Of a DNA stretch of 64,000 nt, positions 35,501-64,000 are shown piece after piece. The DNA is from Maylandia zebra (Eukaryota; Chordata; Actinopteri; Cichliformes; Cichlidae): NCBI RefSeq assembly GCF_041146795.1, contig NC_135186.1:36840867-36904866 (forward strand), in the 5' to 3' direction. The translations under genes were made by a program, and so were the position numbers. Under the pieces are notes generated by a model. That model was not told where the DNA came from. It searched no databases and worked only from the letters and a program-made list of their open reading frames with translations. Each line of letters starts with the position of its first letter. Position 1 is the first letter of the stretch.

Positions 35501-37202
35501 AGCAGAAGGAGAGAGAGGGGAAGACAGGCAGCAAAGGGTTCGGATTCGAACCTGGGCCAGCCGTCCTCAGCCATACGGCATATGGTCACCTGCTCATCAC
35601 TGTGAGCTACACTGGCGGCCCCACAACCAACTTTTAAGTGTAGTTCAAAATTCTCAGAGTTGCGATCAGACTTTTGGAAAGACTATTCCTTAATGTTATC
35701 CAAAACTACTTTTGATGTGTGTTTGGGATCACTGTCCTGTTGAAACGCACAACTGTGTCTTAGTTTCAACCATCTAATTGATTTGATTTGAGATCAAGCT
35801 GACTAATTGGGAGATTGTCATCCTCCTTCATCCTTTGTGGAATGTACCAGTACCACTGGCAGCAAAACAGTCCCAGAGCAGGATGCTGCCATTACTAACG
35901 GCTTGACAGTTGGTGCAGTGTTCTTGGGTTTTCAAGCATCATATTAACTCCTACAAATATACCTCCTTTCATCGAGTCCAAACAGCTCAATCTTTGTCTC
36001 CTCTGACCATGAAATGCTTCTCCAGAAGGCATTTGGCTTGTTCATCTGGGCAGCTGCAAATTTCAGGTGAGCTTGAAGGTGTTGATTTTGGATTATGGGC
36101 TTCTTCCTTGGTCGTCTTAGTTCACGGAGATGCAAAACTGGCTTCACTGTGGACTGTGACACTGGTGGTCCAGCAGTTTCCAGCTCATGGCAGTGTTGTG
36201 CCACGACGGGTCCTGAGTTGTTCCAGAACATCCTAACAAATTTCCTTGCACCTGAGGGGAAAAGTTTAGGTTTTCCTCCAGACACATCTCCAACCTTACA
36301 ACCTCGAAACTGCAGTTGTTTACAAATTACTAAAAGACAACTCTCCAACTTGTGAATTTACAGTTGTCCTTGTTAGAACTACACCGGGCTCTGAACATTC
36401 ATAAATCCAATGAATGCATATATATTTTTAATTTTTACGTTTATTAAAGATGTATGCTGTACAATCATTTCATCTTGGAAAAAGAAAAGGTCAAAGAAAT
36501 GAAAACCCTGAATGACCCTGATAGTCATACCTCTGATGACTGGATGCACAGCTGTATTTGGGATCTAGTTTTTTAAGTTGTGTGTGACTGAGCTCAGTCA
36601 AAGAAAGCGTGATCTTGGTCTTTAAAGTAAACCGATGAGGAACATAACACCATGTGTCAGAGATCTGTAATGTTGCATTACATTTTGGTAAAATGATGGT
36701 CAAATGTCCACCATAAAGAAGTTGTGCTTCTCAACTCTGAAAATGTGCTTTTTCCCCCCCCCCTGCAGGTACAAAAGTCATTTAGGAGTTTCTCAGCAGG
36801 TAATCAAACTTTTTGGTAACTTAGTTCTTCCTCGAAGTAGCTGTACTGTTTCTTCTCCTCCATACAGGCTTCCTGTAAATTAATCTCTAACCTAGCGGCA
36901 GCCTGGGGAGCACGTAACCCTTCCAACCCTGTGCATGAGAAGTCCTAACCGTGTAAAAGTCCTCACTGACCTGCGATGATTATGTTGGGGACGTTTCCCT
37001 CTCTGGCGAAGACCTCCAGCCTGCTCACCGTCTCCTCGTTTCCCACAATCTCGTTAAGCTTCAGCGGCCGGTATTTCTCCACCCACGGTAGCTCGTAAGC
37101 GCTCCCGGAGCCTTTAGACGAGGACTCTCCGGCCTCCGTGTCCGCCTTTTGTCCGCTTTCTGTGGGTTTCTGCTTACACTCAGTCTCCATCTCCACATCC
37201 AT
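29417..37202 (-). CDS. rfc2: Replication factor C subunit 2 (356 aa, 6 coding exons)
   Basis: Coding exons in transcript order: 37202-36971, 35157-35052, 34979-34878, 33774-33516, 33433-33173, 29527-29417. All junctions are GT/AG and in phase; the stop is TAA at 29419-29417. The product is an AAA+ ATPase subunit of the RFC clamp loader, which loads PCNA at primer ends in the nucleus. Visible motifs are [10 protein letters not shown] near residue 50, Walker A GPPGTGKT at 78-85, Walker B LDEAD at 142-146, and the RFC arginine-finger SRC at 185-187, followed by the C-terminal collar domain ending in [16 protein letters not shown]. Length matches the human protein (354 aa). The start at 37202 was chosen because MDVEMETE aligns with the vertebrate start; an in-frame ATG at 37271 would add 23 residues without similarity. 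The last intron is 3.6 kb. The gene converges on ndrg3 and diverges from usp11. Confidence 0.95.
31829..32774. mobile_element. Non-autonomous DNA transposon with 37 bp inverted ends, Harbinger-like
   Basis: Both ends carry GTGTCCAAATTCATGGGCTG reading inward, within a 37 bp terminal inverted repeat that differs at two positions. A TGA trinucleotide flanks both sides (31826-31828 and 32775-32777). A 3 bp duplication suggests PIF/Harbinger, although that superfamily usually uses TWA. Just inside the left end is a 13 bp hairpin (TGAGGACCCGGCC and complement). There is no transposase. A second, end-less copy is at 58358-58887. It lies in the last intron of rfc2. Confidence 0.75.
33855..34062 (+). 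mobile_element. LINE 3' tail fragment ending in (ATTCT)n
   Basis: The 3' untranslated-type sequence includes AGTCCTTTGCACTACTTATG and TGTACAATGACAATAAAGGG, then ATTCT repeats at about 34042-34062. This is the usual end of fish L2-like LINEs. No coding part remains. It lies in rfc2 intron 3. Confidence 0.6.
34756..34799. repeat. Perfect 20 bp hairpin, 4 nt loop
   Basis: ACGAGGGCGCTGCCAGCAGA at 34756-34775, a TCTT loop, and the exact reverse complement at 34780-34799. It lies 79 bp into rfc2 intron 3 as transcribed (donor at 34877). Confidence 0.95.
35440..35625 (-). mobile_element. tRNA-derived SINE, minus strand
   Basis: On the minus strand an A-box-like stretch (GTAGCTCACAGTGATGAGCA, about 35588-35607) precedes a B-box GGTTCGAATCC (complement of 35542-35552). 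A tail containing CTCTCTCTCCTTCTG follows. The spacing fits a polymerase III promoter from a tRNA-derived SINE. It lies in rfc2 intron 1. Confidence 0.6.
35640..36370 (-). pseudogene. Tc1-like transposase relic
   Basis: The minus-strand frame from 36348 has [19 protein letters not shown], the region around the first catalytic Asp of Tc1 transposases, preceded by [11 protein letters not shown]. Further along, broken frames still show [12 protein letters not shown] and DSDPKHTSK equivalents (about 35720-35900), the second catalytic region. A stop at 35944 and frame changes inactivate it. It is inserted in rfc2 intron 1. Confidence 0.75.
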
Positions 37203-37420
37203 GATGTCTGTTTCTGCTCCCTGACAGCCCGCGAACGGAGGTTTCCCTCCCTGACAACAGCGCCACAGCAAACAAACTCCTCATTGGCTGAGTGTTTATG
37301 GGCGAAGGTCGTGATTGGCCAAGGAAAACCTCGCGATGTTTCACATTCACAACAGTATAAACGCGAGATGTTAATAAAAAACAAAAAAAAAAACGTTTCA
37401 CGTGAAAACGAATTTATTTA
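37203..37420 (-). promoter_or_regulatory. rfc2: rfc2 promoter with two CCAAT boxes
   Basis: On the minus strand, CCAAT boxes are the complements of 37283-37287 and 37314-37318, 31 bp apart. A CTTCGCCC stretch, an E2F-like weak match, lies between them. CGCGA words at about 37331 and 37361 and a CACGTG at about 37399 lie further upstream. Paired CCAAT boxes about 31-33 bp apart are a known NF-Y arrangement in cell-cycle genes, which suits a replication factor. Confidence 0.6.
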
Positions 37421-38166
37421 CTCTTTCAACTACATGTAATCGTATTTTTATTTTTTTATTTTTTTTATTTTTTTGGGGGGGTCTTTTCAAAATCCAATAT
37501 GAATGATTTACTTTAAAAATGCAACGATTAGTCGATTATTTCAGAACAGAAACATACTGTTCACAACTTAAATAATCATTTTAGTAGCTTTAACTAAACA
37601 TTTACTCATTCCTGCTCCTTTGTTATTGACATTTTAGGACCTTCTTGTCATGCTTGAAGTTTTTTTCCTTCTGTTTAAACAAAAATACATCAGTAATGCA
37701 CATTTCTCACCGTTTTCTTGCTATTTTACATGAAGATTATTTACACGTTGTTTTCAGTGGCTGCACGTAGTTTTGAAATGGGTTGTATCCTTACACACAG
37801 GCACACTCATGCTCAGTATCAATTATTAGGTACACTGCAGTTTAAGTTGGTTCTAATGGGCCAAACGTGTTCCAGGAAAATTACACCAATACCACCACCA
37901 TTATACCACCAGCAGAAGTCTGAACTGTTGACACAAGGCTGGATCCACGTTGTTTATCCCAAATCCTGAGCCAACCGTCTGAAAAACAAATCAAGGCTCA
38001 GAGCACGTAACATTTTTCAGTCTCAGTTTCGTGTTATTAGCTGACAGTATTGGTCTTCTGCTGCTGTAACTCATCTGCTTCAAGGTGTTGTGTATTCAGA
38101 GATGTTCTTTTACATGCCTCGGTCGTAACTGGTTGTATAACTTGCTGCCTTCCTATCAGCTCTGAC

Positions 38167-39985
38167 CAGTGTTGGGTAAGTTACTTTAAAATAGTAACTT
38201 AGTTACATTACTAGTTACTTCTCTCAAAAGTAACTCAGTTACTTCAAGTTACTCGTTACTTTCAAAGTAACTAGTTACTAGGGAAAGTAACTTTGGTTTT
38301 ACTCAGAATTCTCTTGTTAATGTGTTGCTTCCATAACTTTGCCAGTCTTCTAGCTTGCTTACTTGCCACAAGTGCACTGTGCCACCTACCAATAGAAAGG
38401 AAAAGATAATGTGCACATTTCCACGAGAGAAATCCCACGCCTGGACCGTCATTGACTGCTGCCATGATTCTAGCCTACGTCACAGCCTCATGTGCGCCTT
38501 TTACATCCAACACAAAAACTGCAGTTGTGGTGCTTTCGATTGTACTCAGAACTCGGAAATTCTGCCTTCTGAATAGGAAGATGTGGGTAACACCAGACTG
38601 CAGATGAGCTGCATACAGGGCTGGACTGGGACAAATAAATCGTCCCGGGCATTTTGACTAGAGAGCGGCCCACCATTATAGGAAAAATCATAAAGCCTTT
38701 GAATGATAATAAACACTGTTGTGACAGTGATGTACACTGTTCTGATGGTATATATGCATCAATCTATCAATCGTTTGTTGCAAGACTCAGATAATTATTT
38801 TTTAAAAGCGAGACATTTTAAATGAGAATAAGAAAGAAAAGTATTTCTTTGTGCCCCCCTCTCCCTGTTAATGCCCTACCTGCCCCCTGGCAACACTTTG
38901 CTAGAGCCGCCCCTGCACAGTTACCAGCTGTCAGCTGCTTAGAAAAGGATCCTGGTGTTATTTGTTTCTCAGAAACAGTTCATAACTTCCCTTCAACTCA
39001 TTCATGTCACCTAAAAGGTAAACCTGTTTCTCCATCACCTGTTCAGCTCTGATGATTCAGTAAGGACATCTCCTGGTTTCATCTTCATGTTTCCCTCTCA
39101 CCACATATCCAAACCAACATCATGACCAGCAGCTTTCCAGCTGTGGCTCCAGCAAACATCAGCTGATACTAGAAATTAATATTAAATAAATTCTAACAAC
39201 AGCTGATCAAGCTTAAACGTGCTGCTGTTGTTTAGCGCGACATCCGCTGGTTTCCTCTTTCGGCGCAAAGTGGGCGATAAACAAACAAGAGAGACGATCA
39301 GCTGATCATTGATCAGTTTCATGATTGAAGTAGAAACGGGAGAGGGAGGGGGGAGAGAATGAAAGAAGAAGAGGCAGCTGTGCAGCAAAGACACAGAATA
39401 ACTCCAGCTTTGTGTTTTTTTCATTGTAGCTGAATTACGGGACAAACTGTTCCTTTTCACCTCAATAAGAAACGCGTAATATTTTCTCTGAATACCAGAC
39501 GGGACGGTTGGCAACTCTAATAACTTATGAACAAAATAAAGTTCAACATCATTAACTTCATAGCACCACCCAGCTGTATAGAAACTCCGTCATGCTAGCT
39601 AGCACGCAGTACGGAAAAAGTCAGAATAACGAAAATAAACTCCACCTACACTTGGTTTATATCTGACCCAGAGAGACTGCAGGTCATAACTTCTTACCTG
39701 AAGTTCAGTTCACACTCGGACCGGCGGCCGCCTCGGGTCTCTTTTCCTTCTGCGTCCCCTTTCCTTCATCCACCTGCTGGCCTCCACCACTTGCTAATGT
39801 TACTGAATCTGTGGAAGCTCCGCGATAGCCACCACACGAAGTAACGAATAACGAGCCTATCTAAATCCCAGTAACGAGTAACGCGTTCCCGGTTTTGGCA
39901 TAATAACTAGTTACCGTGCTCGTTACCACAATAATAACGTAGTTACTGTAACGCGTTACTTAATAACGCGTTAGTCCCAACACTG
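38167..39985. mobile_element. hAT-like element, 1819 bp, exact 8 bp target duplication
   Basis: It begins CAGTGTTGGG and ends CCCAACACTG. GCTCTGAC flanks it exactly at 38159-38166 and 39986-39993. Both subterminal regions are full of GTAACT/AGTTAC and AACGCGTTA words. The internal open frames (for example minus strand 39514-39182) show no transposase motif, so it is treated as non-autonomous. It fills most of the space between the divergent rfc2 and usp11 starts. Confidence 0.9.
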
Positions 39986-40540
39986 GCTCTGACCTCTGGC
40001 CTCAACAACACATTTTATCCCAGAGAACTGCCGCTCACAGCCAAGATACAACACAGAACGGGACAAATTAAATCGATCTTCTCATTGAAATAATTTTCTT
40101 AATTTTTTGCTGTGTTCAATTTTAGTTTTATTAACTTAAAAAAATAAATTTATTTAAATGAATTATTTACGTTTGCTGCTATTTGTTTATGATTCTCTCC
40201 ATATAAATTTTTATAAAAAATATATATTTTTCTTTTTTTTAAAATCTTTTCTTACTTATCTAAACGTAGTCTGTTTGTTTTATTTAATATTTTATTTTAA
40301 TTTAATATATTAGTTTTGGTGTTTTGCTTCCCCTGCTGGTGACTCCGGGGTAGTTCGCGCGTCTCCTGCCGGAATTCGTCATCGTCCGGGTCTGAGCCGT
40401 TTCCTACTTCCGCAAACAGAGGGCTGCGAGCTTCCCCGTTTATCGGCAGATCAATGCGGCGGCGGACTTCTGCTTCTCATTTCCTGGCTCTCTTTAACAT
40501 TTCCGACACCTCTGACATTTATGAGTGATTGATCGGCGTC

Positions 40541-54678
<14,138 letters not shown>

Positions 54679-56705
54679 TTGAGTAATTTGGTTTTCTCCA
54701 TCAGAGCAGCCTTTTCTTTGGTTTTCGTCTTTATTCTTTTAGAATTCTCAGTCTATTTATTTTTTTAATTTTATGGTGACGACACTTGAACTTCCTCTAA
54801 CGACGTCTCTTCATTCCAAGTTTCCAAAAGCAGGAAAAAGCACATCAGCAGGCGGAGCTCGCAGCTCCTCCTCTGCTCCTCCTCCTTCACCGTGAACTCT
54901 CGACACTCAGGTAGTTTGGTGCACAAAGACTGAAGGTGACGTTTGCTGGAGGGCGGAGCTTAAACTCACACCTGAATACAGAAAAGCAGTCTGCTTCCTG
55001 CTTCAGGGAGGAACTGAACTCTGGCATTTAAGCTCTGACTGTTCACATTTATAAGTTCATCTCCTCTTGACTCAGTTTTTGTAATCTGACATTCAAACGT
55101 TTGAAAAGCTGTTTAATTAAAATCATTTGAATTTTTCTGGATGTCTGATGCTCGTCCAGGTTGGGAAGACCAAACTCCAGATTAGCGCGCATTCGGGAGA
55201 CTCTTTGGCCAATCAGCAGCAGTTCTGCAGTCAGCTGACTTTTTCTTTTCCTTAAACTGTATATAAAAGACAGACAGTCTCATTATAATCACGAGCGAGG
55301 CTTGAGCAGCGTTTAGTGAGGCCGCAGAAAGTCGCCCCCTGGTGGTCGTTAGAGGGCCGATTTAAAATGCCAGCATTAGTTTCACTTTCACACATTGTTT
55401 TATTTCTGCGGTCATGCCAACGTCTGCGAGATTTACCACTAACAGAGGTCAGAGGTCACCGCACACTTTCACCTGCACTGAGGTCATTCCAGTTCATGTT
55501 TTTTCCCTCTTTCCCTCAACAAACACGATGCCGACGGGCACTGGCGAACGTGCCCACCAGCATTCGTTTATCTGGGGTAAACCTCGCAGACACTCATGCG
55601 TCAGCTGACTGAAGAGGCCGCGCTGAGTGCAGACGAGTTCACGTTCACATTGTTGCATTTTCCACATTCAAAGTTTTTACAATTATTCAAGCTGAGCGAG
55701 TTCGAAAAGCCAGTTTCTCGTAGCAAATGTTTGAGGCAGAAATGAAATAATAAAAGTTTTTAAGGTCATCTTCCTAAGACACGTTTAGGAAACGAGCACA
55801 GAGATGGTTTCAGTTAAAGCCTTAATTCGCGAGCAGCTCAAACCTGCGACGACCTTTTGTATTTGCTGTAAAGTGTTCGTAGATGCACTGATTACAGCTT
55901 TGATCCGAGTCTAAAACAGGCCAGTCTTTTCTTAAGTTGTTGATTTCACAGCGAGTTCATGCTGAATCTGATTTAACAGAACTAACGATGATCAGACTGA
56001 CTTTATGATATTAATGCAGTGATTTTTTTTTATTGTAAGCGCCTGTAAAAACGCCATCCTCTGAACTAAAGGACTGAAGTTTGTTTTTCCCTCCGAGTTT
56101 CGATTCGTCCTGAAGCGCAAACATTTGTTGATCTGACATCGTTTAAAAATCCAGCTCTGAACTGCAGCTCAACGTCGACCTACGACAGATAAAACTATTA
56201 AATACTAATCCATAAAGCACAGTTTCACTTCCTTATTTCTTCTTTCTAAACAGGCACGCCTCAGTCGCTCGCTGAAGGGGGTTGTGGGTAATCAGAGGAT
56301 CAAACAAAGCTGTCAGGGATGAGAAATGAATTTTTCTCTGTATATTTTGGTCGTTTTGTTTCGGGTATTTATTGTTTTAATGGAATAATTGCAGCTGTCA
56401 CATGACTACGGTGGTGTGGGACATTTTTCGTATTTATACGCAAACCTTTGATTCAGGCTGAAAACACAGGACGGGTGTGCGCGTGCAGAGGCGGGCGCAG
56501 AGCGAGCTGCTCACTGATTTTTAAACCAGCGCTGTGTACAGTATTTTTGTATTGTAAGTAATGTAAGATTAATATGATCATTCCTGGGTGGAGCAGCAGG
56601 GAGGCTTGGGGTGATTTCTTTCTTTGGTCTTCCTGTCAAATATCAGATGAGAATATTTTATTGTACTTCAATCTTTTGATATGAATAAAACACGATTATT
56701 ACCAG
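54679..56705 (+). other. usp11: usp11 3' untranslated region with poly(A) signal
   Basis: About 2 kb follows the TGA without a further conserved frame. A canonical AATAAA lies at 56684-56689. The end position is inferred. Confidence 0.55.
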
Positions 56706-57400
56706 ACATCCAGTTTTTCTGTACTCTTGGCTTCTGTCTCGTTATTTTAGCTTTAATTGCGTGTGTGACGAGGAGGACGCGCTCACACATCGTACAGGAG
56801 ACGCATCCGTTTTTAAAATGACCACAGCTGAACGAGAAGTAGAACCAAGTTATCAGCTAAGGCGAGCTTACTGCACGGAGCACGAGGCGCACAGACACAC
56901 GCTCATCAGTGCTCCATAACAACCACACCAAACCCCAACGTTCACTCAGCACATCTGGAGCTCAGACTTCTGTAAACAGCACAGCAGCCGTATGATTGGT
57001 CAGATTATTAAAACAACACAAAGACATGCACGACTCAGACGTTCAGATACAGCCACCTGTCATTCAAATAGGCCACACCCCTAAATTTGAGCTTTACTAA
57101 AAATTTAAATTGATCTCAAAACATCCAGACACCAAAAACTGTCAACATGTTTGCTTCATGTGAACCTTTAACACAGGGACTCACTGCTGGAGCCTCTAGT
57201 GGACATTTGGGGAATTGCAGTTCTTTTTGCAGGCTTTGTTTTTTCCTGACAGTCTTTTACCTTCCTCCACCCGTGTGTGGAGCCACACTGAATGTGTTCC
57301 CACCACCACTGAAACAGACTCAGCTTACCGGGTAAAAGCAGAAAAACAAAGGCCGGCAGACTCAGGAATGAAGAGCTGAATGATGAAAGGATGAGAAATG
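56706..57400. other. Intergenic space between convergent usp11 and emc3
   Basis: Nothing gene-like is seen. It separates the usp11 poly(A) signal from a minus-strand AATAAA, the complement of 57421-57426, that may end emc3. Confidence 0.5.
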
Positions 57401-58039
57401 TGGTTAGTTGTGATGGCACCTTTATTTCACTCACTCTATGCGTCACACCACAGCATACAGAGGTACATCCAAAACGTCCTGCGGGACGACATGAAGCCTT
57501 CGCCCGCTTCGTCCTGTTGTAAACGTTCCAGCCGTTTTTTAAAAACGATGCTTCGGTTTCCAGCGTTGCTCCGGAGAAACGTTTCAGATCTCAGCAGGTG
57601 CTCAGCCTGCCGGTGTGGAGGATTTTAAAGCTCCGATCTGTGTCCTAAGTCACTACTTCCTGTGTAATGGATTTGGACTTGAATCGCTGAATTTAGATGT
57701 AAAAATGTGTAACTTAAACACCCACGACACAAACATCATTTCAAAGTAAAATCTCAAGTACAAATAAAATCTTTTCTTTTAGATTTTTCTCAAATATAAA
57801 CTAACAACAACCCAGGGAAGATCCGGAGCCCGGCTCGAACTCCAGGAAACGTACAAAAGCTGAGAGTGAGCGAAGCGCCCGGGGCAGCAAAGAGACGATT
57901 TCAGAGGCAGCTCCATAAAAATAATTCTCTGTGTTTAAATCCTGCACTGTGAAAACTATCCCGGAGCCTTCAGGACAGACTGAGGGGAGAGCAGGGCGGT
58001 TCAGGAACACCCCCGGGATTCCAGCGCGTCCTCGTGGTC

Positions 58040-62998
<4,959 letters not shown>

Positions 62999-63782
62999 CG
63001 CTCTCTATTTAACCCACGATCCAAGGACAGACAGGGAGGCGCTGAGGAAGGTGTACCGGACAGTTTGGAGGAGGAAGTACAACATGAAGTGATGCTCAGT
63101 GTTAAATCATTTTACTAAATTATGAAAACCTGAACCTCAGCATGCAGAAATAAAGTCTCTCCATAGTATCTGAAGGCTCAACAGTTCTTATTTTATCAGC
63201 ATGAACTATGACACACATGTGAACACATGCTGAGCTGCTCTCTCCTGGTTTATTTCAAAATAAGAGCCTGGAGAGAATGAGCAGAGGGTATTTTTACCCC
63301 GACAATAGCACGATATAGCGGCTGAAAGCTTCTGCACATCACCGCGCTTCCGTGATCGACACTTCACTAATAATCCTTCTTGTTGTTGGACAATGATTAC
63401 AAATCGCTCCGACTCCTAAATTAAATTGTGTGAATTAAATCCGCCGCTGACCTACCGGCAGCTGAAACGTCACGATAACTGCTGTTTCCTTTAACGGAGC
63501 TAAGAGGTGCTAACTACACGAACCTGTTACTGACCGCTGACCTCTGCTCATTCATCGCTCAGCGGCTACAGTTAGCATTAGCCCGGTGTAAACTAAACGC
63601 AAAGACAGCTAAAGGTGCTAGCTTGCTAACTCAGCGGGTTACTCGTGTTAAATCTTCAGCTTTAAATGAGCGTTTGTACAAAGTGACAGCTTCTGCGGCC
63701 GCACAGGTGAGTTTAATAAGTCCACCAGGTCACCACTGCGTGAAAATAATCTGTAATTTATGTTGAAATGACCGTAACTCAC

Positions 63783-63845
63783 CACATTTATGAACTTTGT
63801 TAAACAAACTGCACACGCGCAGGAGTTAGAAGAAGAACTTCCGGT
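63783..63845 (-). promoter_or_regulatory. emc3: Probable emc3 first exon and ETS-type promoter core
   Basis: On the minus strand a GTGAGT donor (complement of 63777-63782) follows a short leader. A CAG acceptor near 63049 would precede the start-codon exon. An ETS core, ACTTCCGG at 63837-63844, and a mirror CCGGAA at 63849-63854 give the palindrome TTCCGGTTTACCGGAA. The surrounding 63300-63850 stretch is CpG-enriched. The non-coding exon is inferred. Confidence 0.5.
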
Positions 63846-64000
63846 TTACCGGAAACGGAAGATTATTATTTTATATTTTCGAAATCACTTTAAAAAAAAA
63901 TTAATTCAATAAATCACATAAAATTGAAAACATTTTTTTTAAATTTTCATTAAAATGTTAAATAAATGAATCATTCTGGAAAAATGGGCCAGACTGAGAT

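Noticed and set aside
37203-37271. Upstream in-frame ATG extending RFC2 by 23 residues
   Set aside because: The added residues have no counterpart in vertebrate RFC2, and the downstream MDVE start aligns with the family.
39182-39514. 110-aa minus-strand frame inside the hAT-like element
   Set aside because: No transposase motif (no DDE-type or hAT dimerisation signature), so not called as a gene.

Overview
This is vertebrate nuclear DNA, almost certainly from a teleost fish and most like a percomorph such as a cichlid. The evidence is four multi-exon genes with vertebrate-type GT/AG introns, long CA/TG microsatellites, CpG-rich gene starts, and a fish-type repeat load (hAT and Tc1 DNA transposons, L2-like LINE tails, tRNA-derived SINEs). 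The species call is inference. The 5' splice junctions, reading frames and protein ends of all four genes could be resolved by eye, and all four read as intact.

Layout: 1-5000 is intergenic and repeat-rich, with decayed Tc1-like elements, a hAT-like end and a 5'-truncated LINE. A CpG-rich promoter near 5030-5620 starts ndrg3 (+), which runs to a poly(A) signal near 28.8 kb. It has 17 exons and encodes 381 aa. rfc2 (-) follows tail-to-tail (about 29.1-37.2 kb, 6 coding exons, 356 aa). usp11 (+) is head-to-head with rfc2 (about 40.4-56.7 kb, 21 coding exons, 1011 aa), with a 1.8 kb hAT insertion between the two starts. emc3 (-) lies tail-to-tail with usp11 (about 57.4-63.85 kb, 8 coding exons plus a probable non-coding first exon, 260 aa).

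The genes do not form a pathway. NDRG3 is a non-catalytic alpha/beta-hydrolase-fold protein, RFC2 a clamp-loader ATPase subunit, USP11 a deubiquitinase, and EMC3 a subunit of the ER membrane protein insertase. They alternate in orientation (+ - + -), giving two convergent ends and one divergent pair.

I found no undescribed gene system. The unusual signals are in the non-coding DNA. A pair of about 1.35-1.44 kb hAT-like copies lies in opposite orientation on either side of the first two coding exons of ndrg3, including its start codon. ndrg3 exon 5 sits between a (TG)n tract ending at its acceptor and a (CA)n tract starting just after its donor, so the pre-mRNA could pair across the exon. (TG)n tracts abut the 3' splice site of 8 of the 36 introns of ndrg3 and usp11. 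There is also a 141+141 bp near-perfect foldback element, several transposons with exact target-site duplications, and a pair of CCAAT boxes 31 bp apart upstream of rfc2.
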